From Acidimicrobiia bacterium (lineage in GTDB: Bacteria > Actinomycetota > Acidimicrobiia > Spongiisociales > Spongiisociaceae), in assembly GCA_021296345.1 (NCBI GenBank), contig JAGWAN010000058.1, positions 1 to 35,880 on the forward strand: a stretch of 35,880 bases of DNA, read 5' to 3'. A program made the position numbers and the translations under genes. The first letter of the stretch is position 1; each line of letters starts with the position of its first letter. Of this stretch, positions 1 through 9,900 are shown in pieces. Under the pieces are notes generated by a model, which did no database searches, was not told the origin of the DNA, and saw nothing but the letters and a program-made list of their open reading frames with translations.

Positions 1-174
1 GGCTGGCGAAGGCGCTAGAGCGGGGGTAGCGACGGCCCCTCTTCCTCTGTCCAGGCGCTTTGTCATGGGTCGGAGTCCCGTGAGTGGGTTTCACACCACC
101 TTCCTAGACTGTTTTGAGGTAGACGCTCTTCGTGGTCGGACGCTTGACCTTCGTTGCCAAACCCCAGGCTGTCG
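1..174. other. Leader region without a recognisable gene
   Basis: No convincing coding frame is visible before the MATE exporter. A TAGACT box at 105-110 could be a -10 element, but nothing like TTGACA lies 16-18 bases upstream, so I do not call a promoter. The preceding gene probably ends outside the window. Confidence 0.4.
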
Positions 175-1485
175 ATGAACCGACATGATCGGTCCATTCT
201 CCGACTGGCGGTGCCCGCCCTTGGGGCGATGCTGGCCGATCCGCTGGTCAGCCTGGTTGACACTGCTTTCGTCGGACGTCTTGGAGCAACACCGCTCGCC
301 GCACTGGGAATCGCCATTGCCATACTCTCCGTGGGTTTCTGGGTCTTCATCTTCTTCGCCTACGGGATCACTCCTCTTGTCTCACGTGCGATAGGGGAAG
401 GAGATAGTCCAAGGGCTGCTCGCATCATCGGGAGCGGGCTGCTCGCTGCTGCGGGTCTCGGAGTTGTCGTCTCGGTACTCCTGGTCGTGTGCGCAGGACC
501 ACTAACCGACCTCATGGCGGCCCGTGGGGAGGTTCACGCGCAAGCGACGGCCTACCTTCGGATACGCTCGCTGGCGACTCCGGCTGTTCTGGTCATCTTG
601 CTCGGGCACGGCGCCTTTCGGGGACATCAAGACACACGAACACCGCTGCTCGTCACGATTGCATTCAACTCCGCAAACGTCATCCTCGACCCGATCCTCA
701 TTTTTTGGGTCGGCTGGGGTTTGGAGGGCGCCGCTATCGCAACTGTGGTCGCTCAAAGCATGGGTGCCATGTGGTTCGTGCGATTGATGCGCAAACGGCT
801 AGGCGCAGAGTTTCGCGGGATTCGATGGGACGAGAGCGTCGGCTTGCTGCGGGCCGGGCGGGACGTGGTTATCCGTGCCGCCTCAATCGTCATCGCCTAC
901 ACGGCAGCCGCCCGGGTCGCGGCTGCGCTTGGAGATGCCCAGATCGCAGCACACCTAGTAGCTGTTCAGATCGTGCTTCTGCTTGGGCAAGTGGCGGATT
1001 CATTCGCTGTCGCGGGACAAGTTCTTATTGCGGGCTTCAGCGGTGCCCGGCGCGGGAAAGAGGTTCGGGCCGTGTCGATGAGACTTCTGTTTTGGGGCTT
1101 CCTATTGGGTGGGCTGCTCCTCGTCCTGCTCGTCCTTGGTCGGGTCGTGGTTCCGACCTGGTTCTCAAATGATCGGGGCGTGGTAGCCGCCTTGGAGGGA
1201 ATGTGGCCGGTTCTGGTCGTGATGCAGCCACTGACCATGCCGATCCAGGTCTGGGAGGGTGTGGTGATGGGCGCAACCGATTTCGGGTTTCTCGCCCGAG
1301 CTCTCCTGGCATCGATGATCTCGTCGCTTGTTGTGTTGGTCCTCGTCGTTCCCCTGGATTGGGATCTCTCAGGCGTTTGGTGGGCGCTTGTGGTCTTCTA
1401 CGTTGTCCGAGCGCTACATCTGATCTGGTGGAGCTCAAGGCCCGACTCGCTGTATCGCGGACTGACCCGACTTCGGGCTGGTTGA
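175..1485 (+). CDS. MATE family efflux transporter (DinF/NorM-like)
   Basis: This 436-residue polytopic membrane protein belongs to the multidrug and toxic compound extrusion family, which exports organic cations or drugs against a Na+ or H+ gradient. The N-terminus has the usual family pattern, with PALGAMLADPLVSLVDTAFV around residues 14-33 followed by VGRLGATPLAALGIA. About twelve hydrophobic segments follow, separated by short basic loops such as MRKRLG. Length matches the family (about 430-460). I chose the ATG at 175. A TTG at 154 would add only seven residues and has no ribosome site. The gene stands alone, with a separate promoter candidate before the next gene. The substrate cannot be read from sequence. 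Confidence 0.88.
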   Translation: MNRHDRSILRLAVPALGAMLADPLVSLVDTAFVGRLGATPLAALGIAIAILSVGFWVFIFFAYGITPLVSRAIGEGDSPRAARIIGSGLLAAAGLGVVVSVLLVVCAGPLTDLMAARGEVHAQATAYLRIRSLATPAVLVILLGHGAFRGHQDTRTPLLVTIAFNSANVILDPILIFWVGWGLEGAAIATVVAQSMGAMWFVRLMRKRLGAEFRGIRWDESVGLLRAGRDVVIRAASIVIAYTAAARVAAALGDAQIAAHLVAVQIVLLLGQVADSFAVAGQVLIAGFSGARRGKEVRAVSMRLLFWGFLLGGLLLVLLVLGRVVVPTWFSNDRGVVAALEGMWPVLVVMQPLTMPIQVWEGVVMGATDFGFLARALLASMISSLVVLVLVVPLDWDLSGVWWALVVFYVVRALHLIWWSSRPDSLYRGLTRLRAG

Positions 1486-1531
1486 GTCTCCTCCTTCCAC
1501 TTCCGCCAACGCTCAGGATGATCGTAGAATG

Positions 1532-1560
1532 TTGACAATCATCGGATCCGCTGGTTTGAT
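1532..1560 (+). promoter_or_regulatory. Candidate sigma70-type promoter of the ABM-propeller-amidase operon
   Basis: A perfect -35 TTGACA (1532-1537) and a -10 TTTGAT (1555-1560, four of six matches) are separated by 17 bases. They sit about 43 bases before the ATG at 1603 and within the gap after the MATE gene. The first two genes downstream are 14 bases apart and the next pair 12, so this promoter could serve all three. Confidence 0.5.
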
Positions 1561-1563
1561 CCG
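1543..1563. promoter_or_regulatory. CGGATC-N9-GATCCG dyad overlapping the -10 box
   Basis: Six-base inverted arms (1543-1548 and 1558-1563) flank a nine-base spacer and cover the putative -10 element. This position suits a repressor operator. A related GGATCCGG/CCGGATCC dyad lies upstream of the paralogous propeller gene (10121-10140). The operator role is inference. Confidence 0.3.
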
Positions 1564-1602
1564 GGCTGGCGACAGGATGCAAAGCCATCGGAAGGACGGG
1601 CC

Positions 1603-2019
1603 ATGACACCACGAAGAGATCTCTTTGTCTACGTGGCGAAGCCAGGGACACGGGACGAAACGATCCGGTACCTATCCGGGTGGCTCGAGTCGCTTGTCGG
1701 TCATCCCGGTTTCACCGGCGGTTCCGTCCTCGCCGAGGAGGCAGGTGAACTGCTTCCCGATACCTTGGTCGTGATCATGGACTTCGAGTCCGGCGATGCG
1801 GCCCGCGCCCTCTGGCCGAAGATCGAGAACCCGATCCACCCCCTCTACCCGGACGACAAGTCGGACGATTCCCCTGACCAGGGACCGGCCTTCTTCGACG
1901 ACACAAACGAGCGTGTGGCGGCTGGCGAGCCTCTCGCGCTTCGATTCTCCCGAGGAGACGGACGTGTTGCTCGCATGCTCCACATCCATGCTGAGGTGGC
2001 GAGTGAAGTTTCCGCCTGA
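1603..2019 (+). CDS. Small ABM-like (dimeric alpha/beta-barrel) protein, function unknown
   Basis: This is a 138-residue soluble protein. Residues 5-75 alternate strand and helix, with DLFVYVAKPG, a helix through WLESLVGHPGF, then LLPDTLVVIMDFESGDAARA. That resembles the antibiotic-biosynthesis-monooxygenase/stress-responsive barrel fold, but I see no diagnostic catalytic residue. Residues 80-110 are acidic and proline-rich. The ATG is preceded by GGAAGG at a reasonable distance. The stop lies 14 bases before the propeller gene, so the two are probably co-transcribed. The fold assignment is tentative; 'conserved hypothetical' is the safe name. Confidence 0.65.
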   Translation: MTPRRDLFVYVAKPGTRDETIRYLSGWLESLVGHPGFTGGSVLAEEAGELLPDTLVVIMDFESGDAARALWPKIENPIHPLYPDDKSDDSPDQGPAFFDDTNERVAAGEPLALRFSRGDGRVARMLHIHAEVASEVSA

Positions 2020-2033
2020 GTAACCCACATTCG

Positions 2034-5000
2034 GTGAGATTGCTAGACACCCCTGTGGCCGAGGGGCTGCTCGATTCGTACCGGTTCCGTTGTATCGGAC
2101 CGACACGCGGAGGACGCGTCGTAGCGGTGGCAGGCGATCCGAAGCACAGGCCTGTCTTCTATTTCGGGGCTGTTGCCGGTGGAGTGTGGAAGACCGAAGA
2201 TGCCGGTACCACTTGGCGCAACGTCAGCGATGGCTATTTGAAGACCAGCTCGGTAGGTGCCCTGGCTGTGTCCGAGTCTGACCCCAACGTGATCTATGCG
2301 GGCATGGGGGAGAGCTGCATCCGGGGCGATGTTTCCCACGGAGACGGCGTTTATCGCTCCAGCGACGCCGGGCAGACCTGGACCCATTGCGGTCTCACCG
2401 ACACGCGGCACATCGGTGAGATTCGGGTTCACCCGAAGGACCCCCGCCACGTCTATGTCGCGGCGCTCGGTCACGCGTTCGGACCCAGCGAGGAGCGAGG
2501 GTTGTTCAGGAGCCGAGACGGAGGCGGGACGTGGGAGAAGATCCTCTATGTCTCACTCGGAGCGGGCGCCGTTGATGTCGTTCTAGACCGGCAGAGCCCG
2601 GCTGTGATCTACGCCTCCATTTGGGAGGCGCACCGCAACTTCTGGGAGCTATCGAGCGGGGGGCCTGATAGCGGTTTGTGGAAGTCGACTGACGGGGGTG
2701 ACACCTGGCAGGAGATCACTCGAAACAAGGGTCTTCCACAGGAAGCCGTCATCGGCAAGATCGGTGTCACGGCGTCACCGGTCCGATCAGGCCGGGTTTG
2801 GGCGCTGATAGAGGCTACCGAGAGGCCAGGGCTATACCGCTCGGACAATTTCGGCGAGACGTGGAACCTGGTCAGCTCCAAGGCCGAGCTTCGTGGTCGC
2901 CCCTGGTACTACATGCACGTCTTCGCTGACACCCAGGACCCGAACACAGTCTTCGTCAACAACGGACGAATGTGGAAGGCGACCAACGGTGGTGAGGATT
3001 TCACCCGAGTCGCCACTCCACACGGCGACAACCACGACCTCTGGATCGATATCAATGACAACCAGCGCATGGTCCAGGGCAACGACGGAGGAGCCACCGT
3101 TTCGTTCAATGGCGGAGCGTCCTGGAGTCCGATCTACAACCAGATGACCGCACAGTTCTACACAGTGGCCACCGATGACCGTGAGCCCTACTACTACGTG
3201 TACGGGACTCAACAGGACAGCTCGAGTATCGCTGTGCCCAGCGGCACGATCGACGGTGCCATCGTGTGGTCGGACTGCTACGCGGCTGGGGCTGGGGAGA
3301 GCGGTTTCATCGCGGTCCATCCCGACGACCCCGACATCGTCTTTGTTGGCTCCGTTGGAACCTCTCCGGGTGGCGGAGGGGCGCTGCTGCGCTACGACCA
3401 TCGCAGCGGTCAGATGAAGTTGGTGAATGTCTGGCCGCAGTCTCACGCTGGAATCGGTCCTGGTGAGCTGAAGTATCGGTTCGCTTGGACCTTTCCCATT
3501 CTCTTCTCCCCGCACGACTCATCCGTTCTCTACACGGCAGGAAACGTCGTCTTCAAGAGCACCGACGAGGGTCACACCTGGGAGCCGATCAGTGCCGACC
3601 TGAGTCGCAACGACGCTTCGAAGTTGGGTCCCTCTGGTGGTCCGATCACCAAGGACACCAGCGGTGCGGAGCACTACTGCACCGTGGCCACTCTCCGCGA
3701 GTGCCCATTGGAGCCCGGGGTTATCTGGGCTGGGAGTGACGATGGGCTGGTTCACGTCACACGGAACGGCGGGGAGACCTGGAGTGACGTGACCCCGCCG
3801 GACCTCCCGGAGTGGGCTTTCGTTCGCACTGTCGAGCCATCGCCGCACCAAGCAGGAAAGGTCTACCTGGCTGCCACCCGCTACAAGCTCGATGACAACG
3901 CCCCATATCTGTACAAGACCACCGATTACGGGCAGACGTGGGTGACCATTGTCGGTGAGGGCGACACAGCCATCCCACACGACGACTTCGTCAGGGTGAT
4001 TCGCGCTGACCCCAATAGGGCCAATCTTCTCATTCTGGGAACCGAGACCTCTCTCTATCTATCGACCGACGATGGTGCCGGCTGGCATCGTTGGAATTCG
4101 AACCTCCCGGTGACTCCCATCTATGACCTGACGGTCAAGGGGGCCGATCTCGTGATCGCCACTCACGGCCGCTCGTTCTGGATCCTCGATGACTTGAGCC
4201 CGATCTATCGGCTCATGGACGAACCTCGAGGCAGGGAGCGTCTTTTCTTACCTGGGGAGGTCTGGCGGGTTCTGCCCAACCACTGGGAGTTCTGGCAGAC
4301 CACCGCGGGGAAGGACTACTGGGTTTCGCCGGGTAAGGCGGCCACCTTCTGGGCTGAACCGGACGAAACCGGTCAGGTGAGACACACGTATCCATACGCC
4401 GGCGAGTCGGGCCCGAGAGGAGCTGCCGTCACTTATGTGCTTGGCGAAGACGCGACAGCGGATGGGTTCTCGGTTGCGCTGGAATTCCTGGACAGTGACG
4501 GTGACGTAGTGAACCGGTTCGAGCCCGAGCATCCAGGTCGGGAGGAGATGAGCGACGACGAGAAAGCACTACACGCCGGACCGTGGATCACCACTAAACC
4601 CGGGTTCAACCGGTTCGTGTGGGACCTTCGCTATCCGGGTTCGACGAAGGTGCTGGGCAACGATCGTGCCGGGGAGGCTGATGTGGGTCCGCTGGTGGTT
4701 CCTGGCGCTTACCAGGCCCGTCTCATCATGATCGACCCCTCCGGGAAGACGAAGACTCTCACCGAGAGCTTTCGGGTGCGGAACGACCCAAGGGTCGACG
4801 TCTCTCAGGAGGATCTCGAAGAACAGCTCGTGGCTCTGCTCGGCATTCGCGACCAGATCTCTCGGGCCCATCAAGCGGTGACCACCATCAGGGACATCAA
4901 GAGACAGCTCGAACATTGGCAGAAACGGTCGGATCTTGGTGGAGACGCCAGTGCCGCTGCCACCTCCCTCGAAGAGCGGCTCCACGAGATAGAGGACAAG

Positions 5001-5255
5001 CTGATGTTGCCCATCGAGAAGAAAGGCACTCCTGCCGCCAACGAGCCGGCCCGGCTCAGCCAGAGGCTGGCTTCGGTGCTCAGCGTTATCGGCTCAGCTG
5101 ACACCAAGCCGACGAGGAGTTCGCTTCAGGTGGCTGCCATGTATTCGGCTGAGATCGACGACGAGTTGGCCAAGCTCGGCGATGTGCTGGCCACCGAACT
5201 GCTCGAGTTCAACGCCCTGATGGACAATGTCGGTCTGCCGCCAGTGCAACCTTGA
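2034..5255 (+). CDS. Asp-box/BNR-repeat beta-propeller protein (VPS10/sortilin-like, often called glycosyl hydrolase)
   Basis: This is a 1073-residue protein. Residues 1 to about 720 form tandem propeller blades with at least nine Asp-boxes (S-x-D-x-G-x-T-W type), for example SSDAGQTW, SRDGGGTW, STDGGDTW, SDNFGETW, STDEGHTW, TRNGGETW and TTDYGQTW. A beta-rich C-terminal part follows, ending in a charged helical segment after SQEDLEEQL. These families are annotated as glycosyl hydrolase or sialidase-like, but the catalytic Arg triad of sialidases is not evident, so a binding or scaffold role is equally possible. The GTG start at 2034 directly precedes the conserved FRCIGPTRGGRVVAVAGDP. No signal peptide is present, and the upstream gene ends 14 bases before it, leaving no room for one. 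A paralogue lies at 6946-10071. Confidence 0.85.
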   Translation: MRLLDTPVAEGLLDSYRFRCIGPTRGGRVVAVAGDPKHRPVFYFGAVAGGVWKTEDAGTTWRNVSDGYLKTSSVGALAVSESDPNVIYAGMGESCIRGDVSHGDGVYRSSDAGQTWTHCGLTDTRHIGEIRVHPKDPRHVYVAALGHAFGPSEERGLFRSRDGGGTWEKILYVSLGAGAVDVVLDRQSPAVIYASIWEAHRNFWELSSGGPDSGLWKSTDGGDTWQEITRNKGLPQEAVIGKIGVTASPVRSGRVWALIEATERPGLYRSDNFGETWNLVSSKAELRGRPWYYMHVFADTQDPNTVFVNNGRMWKATNGGEDFTRVATPHGDNHDLWIDINDNQRMVQGNDGGATVSFNGGASWSPIYNQMTAQFYTVATDDREPYYYVYGTQQDSSSIAVPSGTIDGAIVWSDCYAAGAGESGFIAVHPDDPDIVFVGSVGTSPGGGGALLRYDHRSGQMKLVNVWPQSHAGIGPGELKYRFAWTFPILFSPHDSSVLYTAGNVVFKSTDEGHTWEPISADLSRNDASKLGPSGGPITKDTSGAEHYCTVATLRECPLEPGVIWAGSDDGLVHVTRNGGETWSDVTPPDLPEWAFVRTVEPSPHQAGKVYLAATRYKLDDNAPYLYKTTDYGQTWVTIVGEGDTAIPHDDFVRVIRADPNRANLLILGTETSLYLSTDDGAGWHRWNSNLPVTPIYDLTVKGADLVIATHGRSFWILDDLSPIYRLMDEPRGRERLFLPGEVWRVLPNHWEFWQTTAGKDYWVSPGKAATFWAEPDETGQVRHTYPYAGESGPRGAAVTYVLGEDATADGFSVALEFLDSDGDVVNRFEPEHPGREEMSDDEKALHAGPWITTKPGFNRFVWDLRYPGSTKVLGNDRAGEADVGPLVVPGAYQARLIMIDPSGKTKTLTESFRVRNDPRVDVSQEDLEEQLVALLGIRDQISRAHQAVTTIRDIKRQLEHWQKRSDLGGDASAAATSLEERLHEIEDKLMLPIEKKGTPAANEPARLSQRLASVLSVIGSADTKPTRSSLQVAAMYSAEIDDELAKLGDVLATELLEFNALMDNVGLPPVQP

Positions 5256-5267
5256 GATCTGGCTTCT

Positions 5268-6755
5268 ATGTCCTATCCACATCCCCAGCTTGCGAGCACC
5301 ACGATCTCCGAGCTAGCACGCAGGCTCGAGAGTGGACAAGTCAGCTGTGTGGACCTGGCGGGGATGTATCTGGAGAGAATCGCGGCCGTCGACCGCCACG
5401 GCCCCCGATTGAATTCGATTATCGAGTTGAATCCGGATGCGCTCGAGATCGCCGCGCAGTTCGACGAGGAGCTCAGCCGTGGCACCACTCGAGGTCAGCT
5501 TCACGGCATACCGATTCTCGTCAAGGACAACATCAACACGGGGGATCGGATGCAAACGACCTCGGGGTCGTTGGCCATGGTGGGTACCCCGGCTGATGAA
5601 GATGCTCCACTGGTAGCGAGACTTCGCAGCGCCGGGGTGGTGATCCTCGGCAAGGCCAACCTCACCGAATGGGGCGACTTCAGATCACCGAAGGCAATCG
5701 ATGGTTGGAGCGGTCGCGGGGGCCAAACACGCAACCCGTATGTACTCGACCGAACTCCGCAAGGTTCGAGTGGAGGCTCAGCGGTTGCCGTAGCCGCCGG
5801 ACTGTGTGCGGGTGCAGTGGGCACGGAGACCAATGCCTCGATAGTCAAGCCTGCTGCAGTTAGCTCGGTCGTCGGGATGAAGCCAACTGTTTCGACCGTC
5901 CCGCGCCGCGGATTGATACCGGTCTCCACTTCCCAGGGATCTCCCGGACCCATCGCTCGATCCGTTCTGGACTGTGCGATCCTGCTAGCCGCCATGGCCG
6001 ACAAGGGGCACCGGTACGAAGCGGCCTTGGAGGAGAACGATGTGTCCGGTTTCCGCATCGGTGTCCTGCGAAGCCACCCCTTCTCTGGCTACAACCGGTA
6101 TACCGATGAGATCCTGGAAGACGCACTTGAGACGCTGCTTGAGCTGGGTGCAGTCTTGATCGACGCGGACATCCCGTCGACCCCGGAGATGCTCGAGGTC
6201 AACGCCTCCGATGACCTCTATCTCTGGGAGTTCAAGGCGGGTATCGATGCATATCTGGAACAGCGCAACGGTGTCCCGAAGAATCGCCTCGAAGACCTGA
6301 TGGATATCAACGTTCAGGACTACGCCCAGGAGATGAAGTTCTTTGGCCAAGAAGTCTGGGAGCGTGCCGTGAGCAAGGGCCCTCTGAGTGAGAAGGGGTA
6401 TGTCGATGCTCTGGACCGTCGACGGCGCCTTTCAAGAGATGATGGGATCGATGCGACCTTGAATCGCCTCGACCTCGACGCCTTTGTGGTTGCTACTGAC
6501 CGACCACCCTATGTGAGAGACCCAGCGGTCGAACACAATCCACCCCCGGTGCCGTCGGCTTTGCCCGCGGCGATGGCCGGTTACCCCATCATCACGGTTC
6601 CGGCAGGGTTCGTCTTCGGCGACCTGCCAATCGGCGTGAGTTTCTTTGCCGGCGCCGGCAGCGAGAGCCGGATTCTCAGGATTGCCCACGCTTTCGAGGA
6701 GGCCACAGGCGCCTCTAGGCCGCCTCGATTCCTGAAGACCCTCGAACTGAGTTGA
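5268..6755 (+). CDS. Amidase signature family hydrolase (peptide-amidase-like)
   Basis: This 495-residue enzyme hydrolyses C-N amide bonds through a Ser-cisSer-Lys triad. Visible residues are Lys86 in GIPILVKDN, the cis-Ser at about 167 in QGSSGGSA, and the nucleophile Ser at about 191 in GTETNASI. The last motif is usually GTETDGSI or GSDTGGSI, so the Gly before the Ser is Ala and the Asp is Asn; the triad itself is intact. KPTVSTVPRRGLIPVSTSQ and SPGPIARSV match the peptide amidase/glutamyl-amidotransferase-A-like group. The full family length is present, with no signal peptide. It starts 12 bases after the propeller gene and probably shares its transcript. A GatA role is unlikely because no gatB or gatC is nearby. 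The substrate is unknown. Confidence 0.88.
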   Translation: MSYPHPQLASTTISELARRLESGQVSCVDLAGMYLERIAAVDRHGPRLNSIIELNPDALEIAAQFDEELSRGTTRGQLHGIPILVKDNINTGDRMQTTSGSLAMVGTPADEDAPLVARLRSAGVVILGKANLTEWGDFRSPKAIDGWSGRGGQTRNPYVLDRTPQGSSGGSAVAVAAGLCAGAVGTETNASIVKPAAVSSVVGMKPTVSTVPRRGLIPVSTSQGSPGPIARSVLDCAILLAAMADKGHRYEAALEENDVSGFRIGVLRSHPFSGYNRYTDEILEDALETLLELGAVLIDADIPSTPEMLEVNASDDLYLWEFKAGIDAYLEQRNGVPKNRLEDLMDINVQDYAQEMKFFGQEVWERAVSKGPLSEKGYVDALDRRRRLSRDDGIDATLNRLDLDAFVVATDRPPYVRDPAVEHNPPPVPSALPAAMAGYPIITVPAGFVFGDLPIGVSFFAGAGSESRILRIAHAFEEATGASRPPRFLKTLELS

Positions 6756-6945
6756 CCTCGATCGCGTTCGGCTGGTGGTTCCACGCTGCGCCAAGTTTCT
6801 GAGCAGTCGCTAGGTGACTGTCACCGATTCGAGAGCTACAAGAGAACCATCGGCCCGGGGGACTTCACACGTGGAGCGTCCTTTGATGGGATCGGAGGCC
6901 AGGAACATCATCGCCCCGCTCTTGCGCCTCTGAGGGAGTCGGGCG
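6756..6945. other. Convergent intergenic spacer with a short palindrome
   Basis: This lies between the amidase and the convergent second propeller gene. It holds a 13-base near-perfect palindrome, GGTGACTGTCACC, at 6813-6825. No T-run follows on either strand, so I do not call a terminator. No gene is supported. Confidence 0.35.
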
Positions 6946-9900
6946 TCAGTCGCCGACCTGATGATGCAGGCTCTCGAAGTCCACGTCCAAGACCTGTTGC
7001 AGGTGGGCCAGGTGGGCATCGATCTGCTCGAAATAGATCGAGACCACACTCAATGCCTGTTTGGTCGGCTTGGCATCCGCGCTGGCAATCACGCTGATCA
7101 GCGTCGTCAGGCCTTGGATCAGGGCCTTCTCATCACGTCCAAACGTGTCGCTCAGATCGCCGGGGACGACTATCAACTCCCTCTCGACGGACGCAAGCTC
7201 GTTGAGAACAGCCTCGGCTCTCCGAGACGCCATGTTCCCGGTACCGGCCAGGTGCTCGATCCGGCGCCGTGCTTCGCGAAGCCGCGCCAGGGCATAGCGG
7301 GCCTCGCTTATCTTGGCCGAAAGCTGCCGCTCCAGATCCTCTTGCGACACCTCACGTCGGGGATCGTTGACCACCACTAGGGGCGCGGTCTGCGCGCTGG
7401 CCGAGCCGTCCGGCCTCTGTACGGTGAGCCTCACCTCGTACTCGCCCGGCACAATAAGGGGGCCTCGATCGGCTTCTCCTCCCGCCGGCCCTCCAGGCAG
7501 GGGCATGGCTCCTTCGTGGCGAAGATCCCACACAAAGCGACACATGCCCGGGTCCTTGGGCGCCCGGGGTGCGACTCCTTCCAGGTCGCCGTCAGGGGTC
7601 GACCGAATCGACCAGACCACACCCTGGTTGCCGTCGAGGAAGTCCAGGGTGATCACCACGCCAGGATCGGAGGCGGTCGCATCGCTCAGGTAATAGTGAA
7701 CCGTGGCACCGGTTGGTCCGGTGGAGCCGGCATCGAGATAACGCCGCTCCACCTGCCCTGTCTCGTCCACCTGGGCCACAAAAGTCGCCGCCTTGCCCAG
7801 AGCGGTCCAGTAGTCCTTGCCCTCGGCGGTAACCCAGGCCGAAGTCAGATGGGGAAGCACTCGCCAGGTCTTCTTCGGAGTGAACAGGAAGTCGCCGGAC
7901 AGGGAAGGGTCCTGGGCTAGCCGGCGCAGTGGGGCCAGGTCGTCGGCGATCCAGAAGCCACGCCCGTGGGTGGCGACGGCCAGATCGGACCCTTGAACTT
8001 TCAGGTCGTACACCGGGGTGTTGGGGATTGTGGGCCACCTGAGCCAAGTCGACCCGTCGTCCACGGATACGTAGAGACCGGTCTCGGTGCCTGCGTACAG
8101 GAGTCCGTCCACAATCGGGTCGCTGCGCACCACCCTGACGAAGTCCTCGGCCGGGATCGCTTCATCGCCTTCACCGACAATGCTCACCCAGGTCCGGCCA
8201 TGATCGTCGGTGCGGAGCAGGAACGGCCGGAAGTCGTCGAGCATATATCTCGTCGCCGCCAGGTAGGCGGTGCCCGGGCGATGCCGGGACGGCTCGATGT
8301 TCTTGACGAAGGTCCATTCGGGAAGGTCGGGCGGTGTGACATCCTCCCAGTTGGCGCCCCGGTCTCGGCTCAGGTGGACAAGGCCGTCATCCGACCCGGC
8401 CCACAGCAGTTCCGGTTCGAGCGGAGACTCGCTCAGGGCTGCGATCGTGCAGTAGTCCTCGGCGCCCGATGTTTCCTTCTTGATTGGTCCCCCCGACAGT
8501 TGCTGTTTCTCGGGATCGTCGCGGGAGAGGTCAGGACTGATGACCTCCCAACTGTCACCGATGTCGCGCGAGTTGAAGACGACGTTTCCCGCAGCTTGAG
8601 CGGAGAACAGGACGGGGAACGTGAAGTGGAACCGGTACTTGAGCTCAGACGGCGCTACACCGTCGTGGGCCTCAGGCCAGATGTTGACCAGCCGTATCTG
8701 CTCGCTGCGGTGGTCGTAGTGCTGAAGGGCGGCTCCTCGACCGGGAGAGCTACCTATCCCCCCCACCACCACCGTGTTGTGGTCATCGGGATGCACTGCC
8801 ACCGAGCCGCTCTCTCCGGTGCCTGTCTCGCAGCAGTCAACCATGGTGATCGCGCCGTCGGTCGTGCCGCTGGGTACAGCAATGGTGGAGTTGTCTTGCT
8901 GGGTGCCATAGACGTAGAAGTAGGGTGCGCGGTTGTCCGTGTCCAGCCGGTAGATCTGTGCTGTGAGCTGGTTATGAACGGTGCTCCAAGACGCTCCGCC
9001 GTCGAAGGAGACATTCGCGCCCCCGTCGTTGGCCGAGATCATGCGGAGGTTGTCCCCAGGGTCGATCCAGAGGTCGTGGTTGTCATCATGCTGAGTGGCG
9101 ATCCTGTTGAAACCGACACCGCCGTCATCGGAACGCCACATGTGCGAGTTCAGGACATAGACCCGATCCTCGCGCAGGGGGTCGGCCTTGACGTGGGTGA
9201 AGTAGAAGGGCCGGTTACGGAGTTCGCGCTTGGCGCTCACAAGACTCCATGTCCGGCCGAAATCGTCGGACCGGTAGAGGCCCGGCGCCTCGGACGATTC
9301 GATCAAGGCCCAGAGCCTTCCGGGGCGGGCTCCAGAGGCTGCCAGTCCCACCCGGCCGATGATCGCCGACTGCGGCAGCCCCTCGTTCTGCGTGATCTCG
9401 GTCCAACTGTCGGCGCCGTCGGTCGACCTCCAGATTCCGCTATCGGGCCCTCCGCTGCTCATATTCCAGAAAGTACGACGAGCTTCCCAGACGGCCGCAT
9501 ACAGGATGTCGCGAGAGCGCGCGTCCATGGTGATGTCTATTGCTCCAGCCTTGGTGCTCGTGTGAAGCACCCTTTGCCACGTGTCGCCGCCATCGAGGGT
9601 TCGATAGATCCCGCGTTCGGGATTGCTTCCGAATGCGTGGCCCAGGGCAGCCACATAGACACGTTCCGGGTCGAACGGGTCAACCAGGATCTCCCCGATG
9701 TGCCGAGTATCTGCCAGACCTGTGTGTGCCCACGTGTCGCCGCCGTCCCGCGATCGGTATACACCGTCGCCGGGTGAGACATCGTTGCGGATGCAGGCTT
9801 CTCCCATCCCCGCATAGATGATCTCGGGGTTCGTGTGTGAAACTGCCAGGGCACCCACTGATGCCGTTCTCAAGTACCCATCGCTGACGTTTTCCCAGGT

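Noticed and set aside
6810-6945. Minus-strand frame downstream of the second propeller gene (SGAMMFLASDPIKG and following)
   Set aside because: It has no start or ribosome site of its own and no recognised family. Too short to support a gene.
7966-9777. A plus-strand open frame of about 600 codons opposite the second propeller gene
   Set aside because: It has no recognisable motifs and lies antisense to a gene with clear homology to its paralogue. Long antisense frames are common in GC-rich coding DNA.
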